64,000 nucleotides of DNA from an uncultured Pseudohongiella sp. (GTDB taxonomy: Bacteria; Pseudomonadota; Gammaproteobacteria; Pseudomonadales; Pseudohongiellaceae), in NCBI GenBank assembly GCA_902597095.1, contig CACJWK010000005.1:1-64000 (forward strand), read 5' to 3'. This document shows positions 39,078 through 48,645 of the stretch, piece after piece; position 1 is the first letter of the stretch, and each line of letters starts with the position of its first letter. The notes below the pieces were generated by a model. It was not told the origin of the DNA, ran no database searches, and saw nothing but the letters and a program-made list of their open reading frames with translations. The position numbers were made by a program, and so were the translations under genes.

Positions 39078-40256
39078 ATGCTTCGTCACGTTAATAAGCT
39101 TGTGGGCATTGTGCTAACGACCACTTTATCGACGGGTGTGCTTTCGCAGGACGTATACCAAAGCGCACATCATGATTATCGCGTGGTGCCGGTTGCCGAA
39201 GACCTGGTGCAACCATGGTCTATGGCGTGGCTGCCCAATGGTGACATGCTGATAACAGAAAAGCCTGGTCGGCTTCGCATGGTCCGTGATGGTCAGTTGT
39301 TGCCCGAAGCGATACCGGGAACTCCTGAGGTATTGTACAAAGGCCAAGGTGGTCTGTTTGAAGTCGTGCCACATCCTGACTTTAATGAGAACCAGTGGGT
39401 TTATCTGACTTTTGCCAAGCCAAATGCAAATGAGGTAGACGATGGTTCGACCACGGCAATTGCCCGCGGTCGACTCCAGGATGGCCGTCTGACGAACCTT
39501 GTTGAATTGTTCGCGGCGCAGGCTACTGGCTTCGGCCACTATGGTGGCAAGCTGGTCTTTGACGGTGAAGGCCACATGTTTCTGACTTTGGGGGATCGCC
39601 AGGACTTTTCATTTGGCGATCGAGAAGCGCTAATGGCCCATTCAGCTCAGGATCGGAGCAATCATGCGGGAGTTATTGTGCGCCTGAATGACGACGGAAC
39701 TGTGCCTGATGACAACCCGTTTGTCGGCGTGGACGGTGTCTTGCCCGAGATCTGGTCCTACGGTCATCGGAGTCCCCAAGGTTTGGCTATACATCCCATT
39801 ACAGGAGATTTGTGGGAATCTGAGCACGGACCTCAGGGTGGTGACGAGATCAACCTCATCGAGCCCGGCAACAACTATGGCTGGCCTGTGGCTGGCCGCG
39901 GTGTCAACTACGGAGCCTTTGGGCGGCCCATTCACGTTGGCATCAGTGAAGAGGGCATGACGAGCCCGATCAACTTCTGGGTGCCTTCCATTGCGACCTC
40001 GGGCCTGATGATCTACAACGGCGACAAATTCCCAATGTGGGTTGGAGATATTTTCTCCGGTGCGCTGGCTGGAGAGCAGCTAGCACGAGTTCATCTCGAC
40101 GATGAATATCGAAGCGTCGTTCTGGAAGAAACTTTGGCCTACAACATGGGCCGTATTCGCGACGTGAGACAGGGTCCTGACGGCTACATCTATCTAGCGA
40201 TCTCAGATCGGCAGGCCGGCTCGACCCCCATTGTCAGGCTGGAACCGGAAGACTAG
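39078..40256 (+). CDS. PQQ-dependent sugar dehydrogenase (soluble GDH/Yli-type), exported
   Basis: 392 aa; LVQPWSMAWLPNGDMLITEKPGRLRMV, GHRSPQGLAIHPITGDLWESEHGPQGGDEINLIEPGNNYGWP. Confidence 0.94.
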   Translation: MLRHVNKLVGIVLTTTLSTGVLSQDVYQSAHHDYRVVPVAEDLVQPWSMAWLPNGDMLITEKPGRLRMVRDGQLLPEAIPGTPEVLYKGQGGLFEVVPHPDFNENQWVYLTFAKPNANEVDDGSTTAIARGRLQDGRLTNLVELFAAQATGFGHYGGKLVFDGEGHMFLTLGDRQDFSFGDREALMAHSAQDRSNHAGVIVRLNDDGTVPDDNPFVGVDGVLPEIWSYGHRSPQGLAIHPITGDLWESEHGPQGGDEINLIEPGNNYGWPVAGRGVNYGAFGRPIHVGISEEGMTSPINFWVPSIATSGLMIYNGDKFPMWVGDIFSGALAGEQLARVHLDDEYRSVVLEETLAYNMGRIRDVRQGPDGYIYLAISDRQAGSTPIVRLEPED

Positions 40257-40299
40257 ACCGAGTCTCAGAGTTCGATAGCCTGAGTGGCTTTCAAATAGG

Positions 40300-40327
40300 A
40301 AAAGGGGCGTGTCAGAGCCCCTTTTTT
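40300..40327 (+). terminator. Rho-independent terminator
   Basis: AAAAGGGGC-GTGTCAGA-GCCCCTTTTTT. Confidence 0.85.
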
Positions 40328-40366
40328 ATGCGGCTATTGTGCTTCGAGGAGCAGTAGACAGGAATA

Positions 40367-40996
40367 ATGAACCTCAAGAAGTTAAAGCAGGTTGAGGCGG
40401 CTTTTCTTGCCAGTTTTCCTCATGGGTTTGAAGATCCGGAAATCAGGGTAATCGGGAAGAAGCACAATATGCCTCGCCTGATGTCTCAGGTTCAGGACAG
40501 CTTTGCCAAAGCCAGATTCAAATACTCCGGGGCGATTGTTGACGACATGGTGCGCTACATCGGTCGCTCCTCAATGATCTCCTTGTTTGAAAAACCAAAA
40601 TTCCGCGATCTTGTTAAGTCTCTTAATTCGGCCGAGCGCGAAGCTCTGGCTGCGGGTTTCAGGAATATGCTACACGGCAAACAGCAGATGGGTTTTGAAA
40701 TTGTGCTGTCGATATTGCAGAGCCGAAAGCTGGCAAAGTGGTCACTGCTTACGATTCTGCCGGCTTATTTCCATCCTCAGCATGAGGTTTTTGTTAAGCC
40801 CACCACTGCCAAAGGGGTAATCGAATATTTCGAGCTGTCTGATTTGACCTACAGGCCGCAGCCAAGCTGGGAGTTCTACGAGGCCTATCGCAAGCAGATT
40901 CTTGACATGAAAGCGCGTGTAAGTCCTTCCTTGTCGCCGAACAACGCAGCGTTCACCGGGTTTCTGATGATGTCGCTGCGTGCGCTCAAGCCCTAG
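40367..40996 (+). CDS. Hypothetical protein
   Basis: 209-aa ORF with good coding appearance; no recognised domain. Confidence 0.7.
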   Translation: MNLKKLKQVEAAFLASFPHGFEDPEIRVIGKKHNMPRLMSQVQDSFAKARFKYSGAIVDDMVRYIGRSSMISLFEKPKFRDLVKSLNSAEREALAAGFRNMLHGKQQMGFEIVLSILQSRKLAKWSLLTILPAYFHPQHEVFVKPTTAKGVIEYFELSDLTYRPQPSWEFYEAYRKQILDMKARVSPSLSPNNAAFTGFLMMSLRALKP

Positions 40997-41189
40997 CAGG
41001 CTAAAATTTATATTTTTCACTAGGTAGCGTCCCCTTCGTGCCGCACGAAAGAGCCGCCATGATTAGATTCTTAAGCAAGGTAATGCCACACTTTGAACTT
41101 ATATGTCTGTTGGTTTAAAACGGGGGCAGATAGCCCTATTTCTATTCACGAACCTGAGGTGATGTGAGTGTGATTGGGAGCCACCAGTT

Positions 41190-42257
41190 TTGAATCGCTT
41201 TTCTTACGGTATTACGCGTTCGGTGTCGCGCTGTGTCCAGCGCATTGTGCTCTTTTTGCTTGCGATCAGTTGGCCGATTGCGCTTCAGGCTCAATCAGAA
41301 CCTTTTGCCCATGGCGTGCGAAATGATTTGCCACGCCCATATGAGACCTATCGAGATTGGGGGGGATTGCCGGGAAATACAGCGGCTTGGGCTGCGGTAA
41401 CAGCAGTAGAGCCTGCTCCAAATAACGAGACTATATATGTCGTGCATCGCTGCTTCGAAAATTCCTGTGCAGGTCGTCCAGAAGATCCGATTCTCAAATT
41501 TGACTATTCCGGCAGGTTGCTGGCGAGCTTTGGTCAGGGACTTTTCCTGTTTCCCCATGGCGCAACGGTTGATCACGAAGGAAATCTCTGGGTGACTGAT
41601 GCGCGTTCCAATGAAGTGCTGGGGAATCAGGTCATCAAATTCGGTCCCGACGGTGAAATTCTTATGACGCTGACTCATGCCGGTAGTGACTCTGAACCCC
41701 TGCACTGGCCGAACGACGTTGTGGTTGATCCGAGCGACGGTGATATTTTTGTTGCGGAAAGTCATCGCGGTGGCCGTAACAACCGGATTGTGCATTTCGA
41801 CCGTCAGGGACGGTTCATCAAAACCATCGGCTCAGCCGGCTCGGCTCCCGGGCAACTTAGTGAGCCCCATTCGCTGGCGCTTGATTCGAGGGGTAGGCTG
41901 TTTGTGGGCGACCGTGAAAATAACCGAATTCAGATCTTTTCCCAGAGCGGGGAGCTGCTTGATGTCTGGACCCAATTCGGTCGTCCCAGCGGCTTGTTCA
42001 TCACTCAGGACGACACGCTTTATGTGGCAGATTCCGAATCGGGCCCGGACACCGGCGCCGGAGAGCTGACCGGCATCATGAAAGGGATTCGAATCGGTTC
42101 TGCCATTGATGGTACCGTCCACAGCTTCATCGAAGACTTGGAGCCACTCAGAGACGATCATTCCGGAGCCGAAGGGGTTGGTGTCGACAGCGCAGGTAAT
42201 GTTTATGGCGCGGTTGTCCGGCGACGCATGTTGGAACGGCACGTTCCCAGGCCGTGA
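41190..42257 (+). CDS. NHL-repeat exported beta-propeller protein (paralogue of 36329..37351)
   Basis: TTG start; signal peptide; repeats LFLFPHGATVDHEGNLWVTDA, EPHSLALDSRGRLFVGDRENNRIQIF closely matching the other NHL protein. Confidence 0.85.
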   Translation: MNRFSYGITRSVSRCVQRIVLFLLAISWPIALQAQSEPFAHGVRNDLPRPYETYRDWGGLPGNTAAWAAVTAVEPAPNNETIYVVHRCFENSCAGRPEDPILKFDYSGRLLASFGQGLFLFPHGATVDHEGNLWVTDARSNEVLGNQVIKFGPDGEILMTLTHAGSDSEPLHWPNDVVVDPSDGDIFVAESHRGGRNNRIVHFDRQGRFIKTIGSAGSAPGQLSEPHSLALDSRGRLFVGDRENNRIQIFSQSGELLDVWTQFGRPSGLFITQDDTLYVADSESGPDTGAGELTGIMKGIRIGSAIDGTVHSFIEDLEPLRDDHSGAEGVGVDSAGNVYGAVVRRRMLERHVPRP

Positions 42258-42258
42258 A

Positions 42259-42816
42259 ATGCTGGAGGCCGACATCATGACATTTCGTCACAGGCTGGCG
42301 ACACAGCAGGATATTCCTGCAATTATCGACCTGATGAAGCTCTCCATCGAAGAGAACATGAAAACGCTGCTGTCTTGCGAGGAGATTGATGCCGCAAAGG
42401 AGACCATGGGTGTAGATCAGACGCTGATTGATGACGGCACCTACTTTGTTATCGAAGTGGACACACAGGAGCGGACGCTGGTCGGCTGCGGGGGCTGGGG
42501 AAAGCGGCGGACCTTGTATGGCGGCAACAACACCAAGGGCAGGGATGACTCTCTCAGTGACCCTTCCCGGGAGGCGGCCCGGATCAGGGCAATGTATACG
42601 CATCCGCAATGGGTGCGCCGGGGTATTGGGAGTCTACTCATCCGATTGGGAGAGGAAGCGGCCAGAGCAGCCGGTTTTACGCGGATTGCATTGGGTTCAA
42701 CGCTAGCCGGTGAGCCGCTCTATCTGGCCCATGGTTATGCAGAGGCGAGACGGGAGACCTTCCGGGGAGAAAACGGTGCGGACAATCTGATCATCACGAT
42801 GGAAAAGAATTTATAA
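42259..42816 (+). CDS. GNAT-family N-acetyltransferase
   Basis: ORF 42106..42816; start at 42259 or 42277; AARIRAMYTHPQWVRRGIGSLLIRLGEEAARAAGFTRIAL acetyl-CoA-binding motif. Confidence 0.9.
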   Translation: MLEADIMTFRHRLATQQDIPAIIDLMKLSIEENMKTLLSCEEIDAAKETMGVDQTLIDDGTYFVIEVDTQERTLVGCGGWGKRRTLYGGNNTKGRDDSLSDPSREAARIRAMYTHPQWVRRGIGSLLIRLGEEAARAAGFTRIALGSTLAGEPLYLAHGYAEARRETFRGENGADNLIITMEKNL

Positions 42817-42881
42817 ACAAGCCGCACGCTCAGCGGGGCTGAGTTTCGACAGAATCGCAAAGTGATGGACAGTTAAGCGCT

Positions 42882-43091
42882 ATGAGAACACTGATATTCG
42901 TCCTGATTGGAATGACCCTGGGCGCCTGTTGGTCGCTAATGATTGCGGCTGCTGCGATCTTTGTGCTCCCGATGGTCATGACAGACGCGGAGCAGCTGCC
43001 TGATATCTTGGGGACCCTGCTGGTGGTCATTACGGCGCCGCTATTCGCGCTGGCAGGCGCCGCAATCGGTTTTCGAAAGGGGCAAGAATGA
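42882..43091 (+). CDS. Small two-TM membrane protein, hypothetical
   Basis: 69-aa ORF, ATG start, two hydrophobic helices. Confidence 0.55.
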   Translation: MRTLIFVLIGMTLGACWSLMIAAAAIFVLPMVMTDAEQLPDILGTLLVVITAPLFALAGAAIGFRKGQE

Positions 43092-43140
43092 ACTGAATGA
43101 CTGTCGAACATCGGCATTTGCCGGGCGTACAAGCAGGGTG

Positions 43141-45294
43141 TCAGAAGGTCGTGCGGACTCTGAGTGCCAGCTCCATCCCGCCACCGTTACAGTAGTCTTC
43201 GAACTCTTCCATGATGCCAATGGCCGTCGGGCCGACGAACCGGCTGCGTTTTCGGCACCACTGCGCATTGGTCATGTTGCTGGATTCGAGACGAAACATC
43301 AGATTTCCGAAAGCGCGCTTTTCCACGTATGCAGAGAGTCGGGGCGCCTCGATGAACTCTTCGATGTCATCGATGTCGATGGCGAGACGGCCGGTGCCGC
43401 CGTTTGAGTTGTTGGAATAATTCAGGCCATAGGTCAGTCCGTGAGCAGAGACGTCGTGACGGAAACCTAAATTGGCCTGCCATCGGCCATTACCGCGCTG
43501 ACGTCGCTTGAACCCCAGAAACGGATCAATATATTCAGAATCGCGCAGGCGCACTGCGGTCGTGAGCAGTGCGTTCTGAAGACCGAGATTGTCGAGTTTG
43601 GTGCTGAGATCCAGATTCAACCCGTAGCGTTTACCATCACCGATGTTGCCGCGGGCAGAAGCCAGAGTGCCTTCACTGCTTGAGACATCAATCCGGTCAA
43701 TGTGGTCGGTAACGTCGCGATACCAGAACTGTGAATTGACCACGCCCAGGTCATTCGGTAAGCGCATTTCGAGGTTCAACTCATAACGCCAGGATTGCTC
43801 CTGACGGATCTCAGGGTTTCCGGCAAGCGTGTCTCTGTCTTCGTCCCCTCCATCCACTGAAGCGCTGAAGTCGGAAAAGCTGAGCTGCTCAACATCTTTT
43901 CTCAGCCCTGCGCGCAGTTGCAGGCTCGGCGTGATGTCAAAACGGTAGTCGATACGAGGCCGGAAAAACTGAAAGTCGCGGGCATTGCTGACGTCTCCGC
44001 TCTGCTCAATCCTCGAGGTCTCGACAATCACGGCACTTTCCAGCGACATCCTGTCATTAATCTGCCAGTTGTGGTTCGCGAATGTCTCGTAGCGCATTTC
44101 CTGCACGGTTGAATTTCCATTTGGCACGACCACCGGTACCAGATTGGCCCAGGCGGGATCAGGTGTGCCGTCTACAGCGCGCCCGAGCATGAGGTTTGAG
44201 TCCCTGATGGTCTGAGCGCCCTCAACACCCAGTTCCAAACCCTGCAGATCGTTGAAATCCAAGGTATAAGAGGTTCGGGCAATGCGTTCCCGGTCCCGTC
44301 CGGCATTCCGGATAAAGAGATCCTGAGTGCTCAGACCGTCGGTTTGCTGAAAACGGTTGCGGTCATTGATCGAATCACGGTCGTTGATGATAAAGAGAAA
44401 GCGATAGGTGCCCGCGTCATTGAAATCGTATTCAAAGTCACCGCCTAATTCCCAGGCATCGCGTGTGGCGAGGTTTGACTCGGTTTCAACGCGTGAAGAA
44501 CTATCTGTGAGCTGTGTGATGGTGCGGTAGCGTTCATCCGGAACTTCACCCAGCGTCTCGTAGAGGGCGTTAAACTGCAGCACGCTTTGTGGGAAGGTAT
44601 AGCCAAGATTCATACTGGCCTGCAACTGGGTTTCGTCCCGGGTGCGCGATTCCCTGCGCACTTCGGTCAGTTCTCCGTCCGGTGTGAAGCTAAACTCCCG
44701 GCTTTCCCAGGCCCTGTAGCGCGGGTCTGCCTCCAGATTAAACAGGTAATTCAGATCGCCATTCTGGCCGCTGCGGGAGACCTGGCCGCCGGGGTCAAAA
44801 GTGCCGTCCTGTATGACATCGGAGCGCAGCTGGACGGTAGTGCTGGAGCGACTGGGTTCGTCCAGCAGCACTACGTTGACAATCTGACCGCCCCCTCTGA
44901 TATCAAGTTCTGTCGAGGTGCCCCGGATGATTTCGATATGTTCCACCTGGTCTGCTGAAATCCGCGCCAGCGCGCTGCGGCCTCCGTTGTTCTTGCCGGT
45001 AATACGCTGGCCGTTGATCAGGATTTCTCCTGCTCCCGATCCCAGGCCTCTGCCGCCACGGCCGCCGCGCAGGGCCAGATCGATGCCAGGAATGCGACTG
45101 AGCATGTCATTGGCCGACACGGGAAGGAATTGGTTGAAATAATCGGCGGGGTAGACGACCGTTGAATCGTCATCACCGGCTGTCGGGTTGGTGGAGGGTA
45201 TCTCTGACAGCGCTGGATTCATCAGGGCAAACAGCGCCAGCAGCAACGTGATCTGCCGGCCCGGTCTGTGCGTGTTTGCTGATTTCATAGCCAT
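43141..45294 (-). CDS. TonB-dependent receptor-like outer-membrane protein
   Basis: ORF 43141..45450, start likely 45294 or 45288; plug-domain motifs VSANDMLSRIPGIDLALRGG, ILINGQRI, VEHIEIIRGTSTELDIRGGGQIVNVV; long beta-barrel ending in Phe. Confidence 0.9.
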   Translation of the reverse strand: MAMKSANTHRPGRQITLLLALFALMNPALSEIPSTNPTAGDDDSTVVYPADYFNQFLPVSANDMLSRIPGIDLALRGGRGGRGLGSGAGEILINGQRITGKNNGGRSALARISADQVEHIEIIRGTSTELDIRGGGQIVNVVLLDEPSRSSTTVQLRSDVIQDGTFDPGGQVSRSGQNGDLNYLFNLEADPRYRAWESREFSFTPDGELTEVRRESRTRDETQLQASMNLGYTFPQSVLQFNALYETLGEVPDERYRTITQLTDSSSRVETESNLATRDAWELGGDFEYDFNDAGTYRFLFIINDRDSINDRNRFQQTDGLSTQDLFIRNAGRDRERIARTSYTLDFNDLQGLELGVEGAQTIRDSNLMLGRAVDGTPDPAWANLVPVVVPNGNSTVQEMRYETFANHNWQINDRMSLESAVIVETSRIEQSGDVSNARDFQFFRPRIDYRFDITPSLQLRAGLRKDVEQLSFSDFSASVDGGDEDRDTLAGNPEIRQEQSWRYELNLEMRLPNDLGVVNSQFWYRDVTDHIDRIDVSSSEGTLASARGNIGDGKRYGLNLDLSTKLDNLGLQNALLTTAVRLRDSEYIDPFLGFKRRQRGNGRWQANLGFRHDVSAHGLTYGLNYSNNSNGGTGRLAIDIDDIEEFIEAPRLSAYVEKRAFGNLMFRLESSNMTNAQWCRKRSRFVGPTAIGIMEEFEDYCNGGGMELALRVRTTF

Positions 45295-45611
45295 GGCACT
45301 TTTCTGGTGGAAACCTTGTCCGTAATTAGCGCGGTTAACCGGGCCCATAACCGGATGTGTCGGCCTTTCCTTGGATCCCTTAACACGGAGTAAAGTATAA
45401 TGATTGGTAACGGCAAACTTTGTGACAATTTGTAGAGATCCGGTGTTCAATCAGGGGTAATTGTGGCAAGACTGTGGCAAGTCATGCTGATTGACGCACC
45501 TCAGGCGGCAGCGGTGAATATGCTGTCCATGACCACTGCGGGATCCATTGATACCTGGCGGTGACGCAGGCAGTGATCGAATTACCCGATACCGATACCC
45601 AGGAGTGATCC

Positions 45612-46682
45612 TTGAAAAACGGAATCCAGAACAGCGCCGAGGAGAAGCCGATTTTGCTGTTTCCTACCCACTATCTGGGCAATTTTGTCTTAGGGCTTCC
45701 GTGGGTGCTGAAAGTGCTCTCTGTCAGGCCGCAAGCGCCCGTAGTTCTGGATGCCCGTTTTGGTCCGCTGGCCAGACTGATCTTGCCTGAGCACAGTCGG
45801 CTGATTCTCTATCCCCGCCAGGCAATGGCGGCTGGTCAGCCCTTTTTCAGTCGACTGTTGCACTATTGGAGGTTTCTGACTGCTCTGAGAGGCACAGGCT
45901 CACAGGTAATACTGGATCTTGAAGGAGAGCGCTTTACCGGCATACTGGCTCGCCTGAGTGGTTGCCCGGTCCGGATCGGCCCGGTGATGAAGAGAGCAGA
46001 ACGCTTTTACACCGAGATTCGTGACCTGAACTACCAAAATCATCGATTTAACGCGTTCGGAGAAATCGTGGCGGATTTTGTAGACGGTGACCTGCCTGCC
46101 ACCCGACTGCCTTTTCGGGTCGACCAGGCTGCGCTTGATGTGCTTGGCACGCTGATGCCGGACTGGCAGAGCAAAACGCTCGTGGCTATTCATCCGGGTG
46201 CAAGCGTGCCTTACAAGCTCTGGTCACAGGATCGTTTTGCCCGATTGGTCAGTCAGCTACAGGACTCCGGTTATCAGGTGGTCTGGGTGGGTGCCGGAGG
46301 GATGGACGCGCAGATCATCCACGCGATCACCGGGCAGATCAAGACAGACGAAACGGTCAATTTATGCAATCGCATGTCCTTTTCGGAGTTGATGGCGCTG
46401 TATCAGCACTGTCGGTTCTTTATCGGCAGTGACAGCGGTCCCATGCATTTGGCTGCTGCAAGCGGCGCTCCGGTGTTTGCCCTGTTCGGGCCAAGTGATG
46501 AGGCGATTTGGGCTCCGCTGGGTGAGCACAGCCATCTTCTGCGCGGGACCTTGTGCTGTGCCGATGATTGTGACGCCTTTCACTGTCGATTGGATTATCG
46601 TTGCATGACATCCTTACAGCCTGAGGCAGTGATGGAAGCCATCAATGATAGACTTCCATCCTTGAGTGTTGAGACACAGTGA
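45612..46682 (+). CDS. Glycosyltransferase family 9 (heptosyltransferase-like)
   Basis: 356 aa; VAIHPGASVPYKLWSQDRFARL, CRFFIGSDSGPMHLAAASGAPVFALFGPSDEAIWAP. Confidence 0.93.
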   Translation: MKNGIQNSAEEKPILLFPTHYLGNFVLGLPWVLKVLSVRPQAPVVLDARFGPLARLILPEHSRLILYPRQAMAAGQPFFSRLLHYWRFLTALRGTGSQVILDLEGERFTGILARLSGCPVRIGPVMKRAERFYTEIRDLNYQNHRFNAFGEIVADFVDGDLPATRLPFRVDQAALDVLGTLMPDWQSKTLVAIHPGASVPYKLWSQDRFARLVSQLQDSGYQVVWVGAGGMDAQIIHAITGQIKTDETVNLCNRMSFSELMALYQHCRFFIGSDSGPMHLAAASGAPVFALFGPSDEAIWAPLGEHSHLLRGTLCCADDCDAFHCRLDYRCMTSLQPEAVMEAINDRLPSLSVETQ

Positions 46683-47491
46683 GTCGGCGTCCCAATAAAT
46701 TCCTGTCTGCATGGGCTCCACAAATGTTTCAGAAAATCCCAGTAAGCGCTTACATCATCACCCTGAATGAATCACGCAACATCGGTGCCTGTCTTGACCG
46801 GCTGGTAGAGTTCGATGAGGTTATCCTCGTAGACAGCGGCAGCACTGACGGTACCGTTGAATTAGCCGGGCAGTATGAAAATGTTCAGGCCAGCTATCAT
46901 GCATGGAACGGATTCAGTGAACAGAAAGCGCACGCCTTGAGCCTTTGTCGCAATGATTGGGTGTTCAACATCGACGCCGATGAGATCGTGACGGACGCCT
47001 ATCTGGATGAAATCATGCGGGTGGTTTCGGAGGACGAAGCTGATGCTCTGGAATCCACCCGGACCCTGTATCGCTGGGGAAGGCGCCCTCGTCACTTTGG
47101 CAGTGACGATCGACTGATCAGACTTTTTCGCAAAAGTGCCGGCCACTATGAGCCCCGACGTGTTCATGAAATTATCACGATTACCGGCAAGATCGCGCAG
47201 ACCGCAGCTACCATCAACCACCATGAGAATCTGACTTATTCCAAACGGGTGGATAAATCTAATAAGTACAGTCAGGCCAAGGCTGAGGATAAGTTCGAGA
47301 AGCGTAATCGCGTGTCTGTATTCACGCTTGTTTTTATATTCCCTTTGTCCTTTATTCAGATCTACTTTTTCAAAGGGCATTTTCTGGATGGCGTGGACGG
47401 CCTTCTGACCAGCATGAATTTTGCGTTTTACAACTTCATGAAATACGCGAAACTCTGGGAGCTGAATCGCGGCCGAGACGATCGGGGCTAA
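46679..47491 (+). CDS. Glycosyltransferase family 2 (WaaE/KdtX-like)
   Basis: GTG start overlapping previous stop (or ATG 46724); VSAYIITLNESRNIGACLDRL, EVILVDSGSTDGTVELA, NIDADEIV. Confidence 0.92.
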   Translation: MSRRPNKFLSAWAPQMFQKIPVSAYIITLNESRNIGACLDRLVEFDEVILVDSGSTDGTVELAGQYENVQASYHAWNGFSEQKAHALSLCRNDWVFNIDADEIVTDAYLDEIMRVVSEDEADALESTRTLYRWGRRPRHFGSDDRLIRLFRKSAGHYEPRRVHEIITITGKIAQTAATINHHENLTYSKRVDKSNKYSQAKAEDKFEKRNRVSVFTLVFIFPLSFIQIYFFKGHFLDGVDGLLTSMNFAFYNFMKYAKLWELNRGRDDRG

Positions 47492-47495
47492 CGGC

Positions 47496-48401
47496 TTACT
47501 CCGTCAAAAAGAGAGTCAGCTCCGCGCCCGCATCGTCAAGCGCTTGCAGATGGTTTCTGCCATCCAGCTTGTCTTTGAGGAAAGCCAGAACGAAACGCCC
47601 CAGAGCTGCTTTCCGCTGGCCACTGTTAGACACGAACATGTGGTCACCGCTGGCAAACTCGACATAGGTCTTGCTGCCGCCGATGGAGTCATAGAGCAGT
47701 TTGGCGTGCTCAGCGGGTGGCGCGACCTCGTCTTCGGCGCTGGCGATAATCATGGCAGGTACCGTCAGGCTGCTGTAATCACCGCTGAAAGACTGGCCGG
47801 GTTCACAGCAATACAGTGCCAGTGGGATGACTGCCTTGATGTCGTCTCCCATTTGCGTAGCGGCCACCATAGAGGCACCGCCACCCATGGAATGACCCAT
47901 TATCGCGATTTTTTCCGGATCAATTTTATTCGCCACGGGCGCGTCAGAGTTCTGGTTTTCTGACTTGATGAAGTCCACCGCTGCGATCAGTGCATCAGCC
48001 CGGGCAGCGAGTGCGTCAGTCGGTCTGTTGGTTTCGAGTATGAAGACTGTATATCCCAGAGATGCAAGGGCAGGTCCCCACCATTCATAGATAGATGCAG
48101 GAGCTCTGAAGCCGGGAACAAAGGCCACAGCGCCGTTAGGCGGATCGAAGCTCAGGGTTAACGGGTAGAAGACCATCGCTCCGGCGAATGCTTCGTTACT
48201 GACCTCGGGCTCATAGGTCCGTACCTCGTAGAGTCTTTCATCGAATTCCCGGCCGATCGTCAGACCGACTTGTCTGCCTTCTGGGCGGTAGCGGCCCTGG
48301 CTGTTGTCCTGTGCCAGCAGACTGAGGGGAGTAATCAGCAGGCCGACAATCAGGGTGGCGATACCTGCGCTTCGCAGGGATTTTTCTGGTAGCAGGACCA
48401 T
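47496..48401 (-). CDS. Alpha/beta hydrolase, cutinase/PETase-like (chlorophyllase-fold) polyesterase candidate
   Basis: 301 aa; signal peptide; VPGFRAPASIYEWWGPALASLGYTVFILETN; nucleophile elbow GHSMGGG; Asp in ASAEDEVAPP; His in SGDHMFVSNSG. Confidence 0.85.
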   Translation of the reverse strand: MVLLPEKSLRSAGIATLIVGLLITPLSLLAQDNSQGRYRPEGRQVGLTIGREFDERLYEVRTYEPEVSNEAFAGAMVFYPLTLSFDPPNGAVAFVPGFRAPASIYEWWGPALASLGYTVFILETNRPTDALAARADALIAAVDFIKSENQNSDAPVANKIDPEKIAIMGHSMGGGASMVAATQMGDDIKAVIPLALYCCEPGQSFSGDYSSLTVPAMIIASAEDEVAPPAEHAKLLYDSIGGSKTYVEFASGDHMFVSNSGQRKAALGRFVLAFLKDKLDGRNHLQALDDAGAELTLFLTE

Positions 48402-48645
48402 AGTGGATTACCTCGCTGTTTTTGTTCTTGATCAGGCCTCGGGCTATCCTTGTTGCGAAGGCATATAGGTTGAATTTCCGTGCCCGACGGCTTTGCTTCA
48501 ATGCCTTTACGGCCTGAATATAACAAACCCGATTTTGTTTCGAAACCTGAGCGAAATTGCCGCTCTGCAGGCCTTGGTCCATATAGACCTGCTCGCGGCT
48601 AGGTTATATGCTTAAAGGCAGTTTACTAGCAGTATAGGTAGCCAT

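Noticed and set aside
45450-45611. TGTGGCAAGACTGTGGCAAG short direct repeat upstream of the GT9 gene
   Set aside because: Only two copies of a 9-nt unit (TGTGGCAAG); too weak to support as a regulatory element.
33427-48401. Integrated mobile island at the tRNA-Arg
   Set aside because: No integrase, transposase, toxin-antitoxin or duplicated tRNA end could be seen, so not called as a mobile element; kept only as a composition observation.
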